Positions 56,851-64,000 of a stretch of DNA of 64,000 nt are shown piece after piece (the stretch's first letter is position 1; every line of letters begins with the position of its first letter). Position numbers and translations under genes: made by a program. Source of the DNA: Lactuca virosa (lineage: Eukaryota; Streptophyta; Magnoliopsida; Asterales; Asteraceae); NCBI GenBank assembly GCA_928212115.1, contig CAKMRJ010005745.1, positions 103,051,945 to 103,115,944 on the forward strand. Direction: 5' to 3'. Under the pieces are notes generated by a model. That model was not told where the DNA came from. It saw only the letters and a list, made by a program, of their open reading frames with translations, and made no database searches.

Positions 56851-57230
56851 GTACGCTCCACAAATATACACCACCTTTTTGTTGCCATCTACTGAAATCC
56901 TTCATCTTCACAGTCAAGAGTGTAGACTATATAAGCCATCATGGGAGGCAATTCATATATGCATCAACACAAATAAGAAAATATAAATATTTACATCTAC
57001 GTACATCATGCATCCTTTTGTTTTTACAATTTTGTTACTTATCATGCTACCTCTTGAGACAACTTACCAGTTGGTACCATAGTTGGTACCTGTGGAAGTG
57101 GGAGGAGGAGATTGTAATGGTGTTATGACTTATGAACAGGTGTTTGGATATGGAGAGACATGCTCTCCTTCTTTTCAAAACTCCTAAGATCCTGATGGCA
57201 GCTTCTCTATGACTTTGGTAACTGAAGACA
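56851..57230 (+). pseudogene. RLP2: promoter and 5' end of a second receptor-like protein
   Basis: The stretch aligns with 28120-28450. TATATAAG at 56928-56935 is followed 80 bp later by an ATG at 57008. The reading begins MHPFVFTILLLIMLPLETTY, close to the RLP1 signal peptide, then a stop (about 57077). Further sequence mirrors the RLP1 N-terminal cap, with CLDQERH replaced by frame-shifted text and DPDG retained (about 57190). Homology then ends. The gene is truncated, and CACTA-1 sits about 80 bp upstream of the TATA box. Confidence 0.75.
56928..56935 (+). promoter_or_regulatory. TATA box of RLP2
   Basis: TATATAAG in a block shared with the RLP1 promoter, the first of these now lying next to CACTA-1. 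Confidence 0.65.
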
Positions 57231-57836
57231 TCATCAGCAAGAATCTGTACCAGAGTACCAAACCAAAAACACCGATTTATTATATAATTACTTAAAAACA
57301 TCTTTTAAATACACTCGGTATGCTATTCACTCAATAGTTCTATAATATATGTACCACACAAACAATCATATTCCACCACAAATTTTGAATCAATAAGCAC
57401 CAAGAACTCATACCCTACAATGCAATAAGTAGAATTTAAATGATGCAAACCTTTGAATGTCGATTTTGTTGATGACCTCTTGTGATTAAACGGAAATTGA
57501 CACCCTAGAGGGCAAAATCGGAAGTTACGCACACGTTTTGAAGGAATTGGATTCCTTGGATTCGTCTGTCCTTTCCCATTTCTATCATCAGTCATCTGCA
57601 TAGTGTTTGGCTAAGCTTATTAATACAACTTATTAGCTTATTAGCACCCTACAAGTTAAAAAATGTTCTGATATAAATAATTTATTACGGTAGGAAACCT
57701 CTAATAAACCATTTTTCATAAGTTTCCCTACACTTACTTAGGGTGTAAGGGAGAGACACTTGGTAGCCATCCCACATCGACTTAATGAAGACGAAATGGA
57801 AAATGAAAGAATTATAAAGCGAAAAGAATATGAGTA
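57231..57836. other. Spacer
   Basis: No gene that I can support. A minus-strand 92-codon frame (57601-57323) has no recognisable family. Confidence 0.5.
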
Positions 57837-57841
57837 TTATC

Positions 57842-58585
57842 TGATGGGTTTTACATAAATATCCAAAGCATAAACCCTAATCTAGCATACCAATTTCGAA
57901 AATTACATGTATGAAAGGGTTAGATCATTACCTCACTTGTTATGTAGCAATAACAAGAACTCCTTGACTTTTGAAAGCTTAGTGACCCAAGTGTTGCACC
58001 TCTAATGGAGTCACAAAGACCCAATGCAAAGGATGAAGAAGGACAGGCAGGATTTTCGGCCAGTATCTCTTAGGAAACCATTAGGTCGAAATCCTTAAGC
58101 AAGAGGGTTATATATAGTTGGGGATATTAGGGTTTTCAGGTGGAAACCCTAATTTCCTTACTTAGGCCTTAAGTAATCCATGGACCCCCATATGAAAGGC
58201 CCTTAGACGAAAACTCTATGGGCTTCCCATAGATTTTCGTCCACCTCTTTTCAATAAGGTTCATTAGCCCAAACTACAACTATTACTGATTTACATAATC
58301 AGTCCCTCCATTATTAATCAGTTCCTTTAATCCCAAAATTAATACTAGATTAATTTCTGGTTAATTACTAATTAATAATATGATTTCCAAATAATATATT
58401 AATCTTGTAATATATTAATAAAACCATTTTGAGTACCAATTTATTATTCATATAATAAATCCTACACTCTCTCCTCTTGTCATCCTATCAAGTTGCATGA
58501 GTGAAGGCAACCCAAAAGGACCATGCTCATAATCAAATCAAGTACATACCAAAAATAGTTATGGGCTTAGACACCTAATCCAACA
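57842..58585 (-). mobile_element. Solo LTR of a Copia-1 relative
   Basis: 744 bp with TSD TTATC on both sides (57837-57841, 58586-58590). On the minus strand it begins TGTTGGATTAGGTGTCTAAG, like the Copia-1 LTR, and shares further blocks (a GGTATGTACTTGA stretch and a GGGTTGCCT). No internal region or second LTR, so it arose by LTR-LTR recombination. Confidence 0.85.
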
Positions 58586-58762
58586 TTATCGTTGTCTTGG
58601 CTAGCGCCAAAAGAAGCTATTTATTGGCTATCGGTTTGATGAAGTTGAAGGATTGATGGGCTATGCTTAGCCGAGCCAATTGAACATTACTTTTTACATG
58701 AGTAGCACTTTAATAAAAAAAAAGGGAAATTGAGTAATCTAACCACATTGTAATGATCTTTA

Positions 58763-60610
58763 ATGTAACACCTAGTTTTTGGATGTTTCTTTTATCGGGA
58801 TAGTAGGCCATATATGGATCGAGTAAAGGTCTTGGACTTCAAGGAAATATAGTTTAGACCATATCGGATGATGGCAATGTTTGGTTATGTTTAAAGCTCT
58901 CAAATTGAGCTTCGAAGAAAGGGTTAATATGGTAAAGGTTATATATCGGGCTGGATTATGGTTTTAGTTCGAGGTGTGTTAAGCCAAAGGTAACCAGATA
59001 GGATTGTGGGGCTCGTCAATACCTTTCCATGCATATAAAGAATGCCGAAAATGGAGTTGAAACCAAGAAGTCATGGGTATTTGAAGTTGGACTGGAAATT
59101 GGAAATTTTATCGTATGCATGGCTTAGGTAAGCTATGTTGGGTGTAGCCTCGTTTTTGGCCGCTTAGCCATGTTATGCTCTACGCTAAGTGTAGAGCTGC
59201 ATGCTATGTTGTGTGTACGTGATTTGGGGCTGACCCTTGATCGTTGACTTACGACATGGGTTGACTTTTAGTCAAAATAAGTTTTTTGGAATGTAGACTG
59301 AGAGGGTATTCTTTATTGTTGTTAGGTGCCATGTAGGATCAGTCTTTTCTGGCTGAGAGCTGTGTTGTTTACGTGCTACTTGTGAGGTGAGTCTTCTCAC
59401 TATACTTGCATGTGTGGTAGTATATGCATGTCGACCAGCCGGGTCTTATTTGTTTATTTCTGTTATATGTGAAATGAGTTGTTGATAACTCCTGGACTGC
59501 TGTAAGTCCATGGGATTGCTGATAGTACCCAGGGTTACTGATAACTCGTAAGGTGTGCTATTAATCCACATGGCATGTTGTTACCCATTGGGACCGCTGA
59601 TAGTCTCCAGATATTTACGGTTAACACTTCGCTAATTATTATGATGTGTTGTATGTGCTATTTGGGGAACTCACTAAGATTTGTGCTTATAGTTGTGGAT
59701 TAAATATTTTGCAGGTACTTATCGGCTTGCAAAGATGGGAATATACACAAACATATCAACAAATTTATGATTTGAGATTCCACATTGTCTTCTTATTAAC
59801 TTTGATTTTGGAATAATAGTTTATGAACAAATGGTTGCTAATTTATTAAATATGGAAGTTATATTATTTTTAAAATGAAAAATTTAGCTTGACATTTTGG
59901 GATGTTACACATTGGTATCAGATCCTTGGTTTGAGTGATTTGGATGAACACTCATGGGATTCTAAACTCAAACTATGGAACTGAGAGTTTTACTAAACAT
60001 TTTTGGAATAGAGTCATTCCAAGAAAAGAAAAGAGAAGATGCGATGTGTATAGATAGTCGGAGCTCAAAGAGTAATTTCCCAAAATATTCATACTTGCTT
60101 TATATGTTGCATTTCACTTGCTATTATATGTGTTATAGTATGATGTGCATGTTATAAGTTAGGCTAAGGATCTATTCAGGGATTGCATGCTAGAGTGTCT
60201 ATTTAGTAGAGATGCCTTTGTATGTGATAAATGAGCTATTAGCGATGCAGGATAGTATGTAGGCTAAGGATCCTTAGTAATTGCGTGTTAGAATTTCTTG
60301 ATCCTTATGATGCCTTGTTGCTTATTGATTTTTCTTCTCAAATGTTGCTTGCTTTGTGCTATGCGAAACTTATATTGATGTTAGTTAGCTATTATGTGAA
60401 CATGTTAAGTTACATGTTACAAAGGTTAAATGGTTGTAGAATTATTGATTCGGCCCTATTGCGCAGCTCTCGTCCGAGTCTAACCGTTGCGGAGTTAGGT
60501 CTTTTAGTCGAAAGACTATTTAAGTTTTTCTACATGTAAATGTATTCCTAAGATAGTTAGTTGACATTAGTAGAAGTTTCTTTCAGAATTGATAGAAGGG
60601 TGGGGGTGAG
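58763..60610 (+). mobile_element. Non-coding LTR element with PBS and PPT
   Basis: An LTR-like block, 58763-59909, starts TGTAACACC and ends GGATGTTACA. Three bases later is TGGTATCAGATCC (59913-59925), a slightly altered Met-tRNA primer site. About 685 bp of non-coding interior ends in a purine tract (GAAGGGTGGGGGTGAG) at 60610. The next LTR should start there: TGTAACGTCCC does begin at 60611, but its sequence soon differs from the first LTR, so the right side is decayed or belongs to another family. No gag or pol. Confidence 0.5.
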
Positions 60611-61066
60611 TGTAACGTCCCATTTTCACAACAAAAAATTTTCATCTTATTAAGGTAAAACTCTGTATTATAAAATCCGTATTAAGAAAACCATTTATTC
60701 CAAATTATATTTGTTAAAAAGCAGAGTAATATGATAACGTGGAATATTCATTGCTGCTGATGGAATGTATGATAATTATTAATCATAATGGTAATTTTAA
60801 TTGCCTAAAATCGGAACATTTGACCTAGATAACTAGTCAAGCCCTAAATTCAAAATTGAAGGGGTTGAATTAATATTATTTAATTAAATGTATAAAGAAA
60901 AGAAATTGTTTGATTCCTAAAAGATTCAATATAATTAATTAAATTATTAATTAAAAGATAATTACTAATTTTAAATGGATTAAATATTAATTAATTAAAT
61001 GTTAATTAAGTAGATAAGGCTTAGACCTTGTGTTATTAAAAAGTTTGATATACACCCTTGCGTGTG

Positions 61067-61131
<65 letters not shown>

Positions 61132-61139
61132 GTATGTGT
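60611..61139. other. AT-rich stretch, possible LTR remnant
   Basis: Begins TGTAACGTCCC, then AT-rich with TTAATTAA-type motifs. No gene. Confidence 0.35.
61063..61127. repeat. (GT)n(TA)n microsatellite
   Basis: A short GT run followed by about 50 bp of TA repeats. Confidence 0.95.
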
Positions 61140-61917
61140 AAAACAATAATAAATCGACAGTCGAATCAAGATTAGGCCTCATTAATGAAGTCATACTATA
61201 AGAGAAATAAAAGGAAACAACCTATAAAATTACCATTGAATGAGTGTCCTTTTCATTTACCGCTTCTTTTTGTGGTGGATTGTCGTTAGCCAAAAGGGTT
61301 CCGATAAGACGAAAATCTTGTTAAAAGTATAACATAAAGTAATAGAACATAAAAATCCCACTATAGTTATTTGGAAAAATATGAACTTGTATGTTGATCC
61401 ATGAAGACGCACATTAATTTGGGACTACAAAGTGAAAATGTTTGAACAACTCGAGTTTATGATTATTGATGGAGCATGTGTAGTTAACCGTTATACTAAT
61501 TTGGGACTAAAAAGTGAAAAATGATTGAACAACTCGATTTTATGATTATTGTTGGACCGTGTGTAATTAACCGGCATAATAATGTGAGATCGTAAATGAG
61601 AACGGGGGTAGCATTCGAGTTTGCATGGTTATTCACATCTTGTTTGTGATCCTCGGTATCCCAATTAAAAAAGTAAGAGCATATTCTGATATTAAACATG
61701 ATATTGATAGTTCTATGAATCTCATGAGTTCTAGGAGTTTCATTGTGATGTAAATCGGTAAAATATGTTACCTACTTAAAACAGATTCACAATTTGATTA
61801 CGACATCTCTCTTCATATTACAAATTAAGAATATGGATCCTAAGCATAAGTATATAAACTTTGGGTTAAAATATATTAAGGATTGAAATGTAGTAACTAA
61901 AACTTTCTCTTATATAA

Positions 61918-62253
61918 ATGTATAGAAATGGTGATCTTCCTCCTCCTCCTCCCACCACTCAAAGTTCAAACTTCATCCTTCTGTCAATTTTGTCGAAGGA
62001 AAATCTTACTGGTCTAAACTGCATGGACTGGATGCAGAATCTAAAAATGACTTTGCATTATGAGAACAAGGAGTATGTTCTCCATAACAAAATTCCTGAA
62101 ATTGACATGGAAATTGCTACTCCTGGAGAAATTATTGCTAATGCTGAACATGGTGATGATGCTACAAAAGTTGCATGTATCATGATAGTCACTATGTCAC
62201 CACAACTCTAAAACTTTTATGAAGACTACTGGCCATATGAAATGAAATCGGCA
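61918..62253 (+). pseudogene. Copia-3 gag, first piece
   Basis: Starts at ATG 61918. GLNCMDWMQNLKMTLHYENK and EYVLHNKIPE, then DATKVACIMIVTM, match the same region of the Copia-1 Gag (about 2458-2640). A TAA at 62209 interrupts and the frame continues to the insertion. Weakly conserved overall but clearly the same family. Confidence 0.75.
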
Positions 62254-62520
62254 TGTAACGTCCCAAAAATACTAATAAAATATTTCATTTTCAAACCATA
62301 CCATCATTTATTCCAAAAAGAATCATAGTAACATTATCTCTCAAACATCGAAGTAAAATGATAATAATCAAAGTGGAAAAGCTATCAGTGGGTGTTGTAC
62401 AGTCAAGCCAAGTCCTTCTTTTTGGAACTGGAAGTAGCTGAAAATATTTAAACCACAGATACGAAAGCGCAAAGCTTAGTGAGTTTTCCAAAATACCACA
62501 CACCATACAAAACATCAGGC

Positions 62521-62655
62521 CCTACCCAATCGAGCCCCACCCACATATCGGGCCCTTCCAATCATAACGGGCCCTGTCCAACATACAAACAGGCCCATCC
62601 TGACATACAAAAAGGCCCAACCTAGCATACAAACGGGCCCTGCTAAACATACAAT
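62521..62655 (+). repeat. Tandem array in the LTR-like insertion
   Basis: About six diverged units around ACATACAAACGGGCCCTGTC, 20-25 bp each. Confidence 0.75.
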
Positions 62656-62939
62656 GCAAGAGTCGCAAAGATAGCTATAATCTTACACAGTATTGTGGGA
62701 AGACTCACCTTCTCATGAAGTCAGACAAACCATATATAGCTTAAAGCCACAAAATAGGTGCTACAACTTACCAATCGAATCAAACAAGGTCCTACCTTAG
62801 TATATACTCTACTAGCAATTTGACCAAAAGTCAACCCAGGTCAACAAGTCTTTTGTTTTTAACCGGAAAATACAAATATATAATATACTCCTAAACTAAC
62901 ACCTAATTCCACCTAGGTACACAACGGGACTTGAACCCT

Positions 62940-63003
62940 CGACCTCAAAGAGGGAGGGCACCATCTGATACCGCTGGGCTAGAAGCCCTTTGGTATCTGG
63001 TGA
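62940..63003 (-). other. tRNA-derived block (SINE head?)
   Basis: The minus strand contains TAGCCCAGCGGTA, fitting an RNA polymerase III A box, and about 35 bp later GAGGGTTCAAGTCCC, fitting a B box. The body does not fold as a complete tRNA and lacks a proper acceptor stem, so a SINE promoter region is more likely than a tRNA gene. Confidence 0.5.
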
Positions 63004-63740
63004 CCCTCACGTCGTGACCAGTCCATGGTCACATCATGGGAAAACGAACTTGGTCACGATTCAACTCAATCTCGTTCAAATCTAATGTCACGTCATGATG
63101 GCCTTGCCACGACATCGTGACAGCGTCCGTCCAAAACAATCGATGAATTATCATCGTCAAGTCGTGACACCCATGTGGTCAAGTCGTGAGAATCGTACTT
63201 GGTTAATTCATTAATCCCGTTATCCATTAAGCCGAACATCCTAAGCATATAACCTACAGAGGACCTCAAGGATCCATAAAAGTTTCCAAATTTATGGAAT
63301 CCTTCCACCCAAACTATATTTAAAAAAGACAAGACAAAACCCTAGATCTAGCAACATAGAACAATAAATCTTGGATCTTAAACACTTACAAAGGTCCAGA
63401 GATGCCCAAATGAAGTCTCAATGTTGGCTAAGATGCTCGTTTCACCACAAAGGTCTTCTTCTTCCACCAAGAACCACCAAGATGAGCTCAAAAATGGAGA
63501 AGATGGATTAGGGTTTATTTAAGGGGGGTTTAGGAGGTGATGGAGGCTGAGGTTGGAGGAAAATAGGCCTCACTTCCTTTACATAGGTCTTAAGCCCGAA
63601 AATTAGTGTTTGCTCCTGATCAGATGCCATGTTGTGACAAATAGAGTGTCACATCATGACACCTCAATAGAAAACGCGCCTCATATTTCCATGTCACGTC
63701 ATGATGATACCTTCATCACGTCATGGCCAACACAATAATC
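63004..63740. repeat. TCACGNCGTGA palindrome field
   Basis: Exact TCACGTCGTGA (about 63008) and many near copies (TCACGTCATGA, TCACATCATG, TCAAGTCGTGA) to about 63725. Same design as ACTCGNCGAGT: 5-bp arms, one free base, CGNCG core. Confidence 0.7.
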
Positions 63741-63785
63741 ATAATTTTACTTCAATTTCCATACCTCGAGGATCCGGATGTTACA

Positions 63786-64000
63786 TGGAACGTGCTGAAA
63801 TCTTTCACAAGAAAGAAAGAATATAACTCTTTGAATTCGTCAAGTCCCTTATGGCGTATAAATTGAAGGAAGGAGAATCTATGTGTGCTCGCGTGCAGAA
63901 GACTTAGAGACATGTGGAAAGGCTTGATTAGCTCAATGTAAATTACGACAAAGAGTTATCATTGAAAAACACTGATACAACATTGATGTAACTCCATAAT
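63786..64000 (+). pseudogene. Copia-3 gag, second piece
   Basis: The frame from 63785 (ATGGAACGTGC) resumes the Gag at the place matching Copia-1 2701, with MAYKLKEGESMCARVQKT and later RHVERLD. Stops break it and it runs off the window. Confidence 0.6.

Larger units (their letters stand above)
62254..63785 (+). mobile_element. LTR-like insertion in Copia-3 gag
   Basis: 1,532 bp with inverted ends TGTAACGTCC and GGATGTTACA, no coding frame, and inner parts resembling the long LTRs at 38817 and 46665 in layout: a start TGTAACGTCCCAAAAATA, a GC-rich tandem array, a palindrome field and a transcript-like end. I read it as a solo LTR. A clear 5-bp TSD is not visible; only a palindromic CATG spans each border. 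Confidence 0.6.
61140..64000 (+). mobile_element. Copia-3: decayed relative of Copia-1, runs off the window
   Basis: 61140-61910 aligns with the Copia-1 leader (1590-2370), including AGGCCTCATT, the GTCGTTAGCC block and the repeated GTGTGTGGTTAACC-like units. gag follows at 61918 and is split by an LTR-like insertion (62254-63785). It resumes to the window end. Stops are frequent. The 5' LTR is not recognisable upstream. Confidence 0.75.

Noticed and set aside
57323..57601. 92-codon minus-strand gene
   Set aside because: No recognisable family, no promoter or splice context; composition like chance.
60285..60539. 84-codon + strand gene
   Set aside because: Within the non-coding interior of an LTR element; no similarity to gag or any family I know.
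58763..60625. Intact gypsy element with identical LTRs
   Set aside because: The block starting at 60611 shares only the first bases with the LTR at 58763, so a matching 3' LTR is not shown.
62940..63003. Functional tRNA gene
   Set aside because: A- and B-box-like motifs are present but I cannot pair an acceptor stem or a proper anticodon arm.
62250..63790. Clear TSD for the LTR-like insertion
   Set aside because: Only the palindromic CATG appears at both borders and it overlaps the TG and CA ends; a 5-bp repeat is not visible.

Overview
The window looks like heterochromatin-rich plant nuclear DNA, probably from an Asteraceae species close to lettuce (Lactuca). This is inferred from the retrotransposon families, an EIX/Cf-like receptor-like-protein cluster, AT-rich spacers and dense ACTCGNCGAGT palindromes; no database was consulted. 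There are no bacterial features and no intact single-copy host gene. Nearly everything is transposable element, much of it nested, with target-site duplications (TSDs) readable at most borders.

Left third. A decayed Tat-type Ty3/gypsy element (about 1-13504) carries pol pieces on the + strand and a separate spliced antisense gene. A young Copia element (Copia-1, 85-8011, TSD TTAAG) split its RNase H. Next come two tandem copies of a decayed Copia fragment (13580-15152 and 15744-18202); only the second took a small hAT insertion (17283-18060, TSD CTAACAAC). Copia-2 (19485-26438, TSD GCTCG) carries a non-autonomous hAT in gag (20128-22345, TSD GATGAAAC), and that hAT holds a small TRIM-like LTR element (20553-22155, TSD AACCC).

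Middle. A receptor-like-protein pseudogene (RLP1, 28270-36599) has two frameshifts and a chromodomain-bearing Ty3/gypsy element (29907-35357, TSD AGGAA) inserted between leucine-rich repeats. A roughly 110-bp tandem repeat lies on both sides of it. A second, truncated RLP copy (RLP2) has its promoter and first codons at about 56850-57230.

The spacer between RLP1 and RLP2 is split by a three-layer nest. An outer CACTA transposon (37032-56847, TSD ACA) with a Transposase_24-type gene contains an inner CACTA (38204-54849, TSD TTT), which contains a long-LTR gypsy element on the minus strand (38817-48950, TSD TTATA). The inner CACTA has no visible transposase of its own but carries fragments of at least eight unrelated host genes: an S-domain-type receptor kinase, transportin, a malectin-like receptor kinase, ALDH7, a bHLH factor, Nup155, a plastid phosphate translocator and an ABCG transporter. 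Some still have introns. This Pack-CACTA-like gene-fragment collection is the most notable structure here.

Right end. A solo Copia LTR (57842-58585), a non-coding LTR element with PBS and PPT (58763-60610), and a decayed relative of Copia-1 (61140 to the window end) whose gag is split by an LTR-like insertion holding tandem arrays and a tRNA-derived (SINE-like) block.
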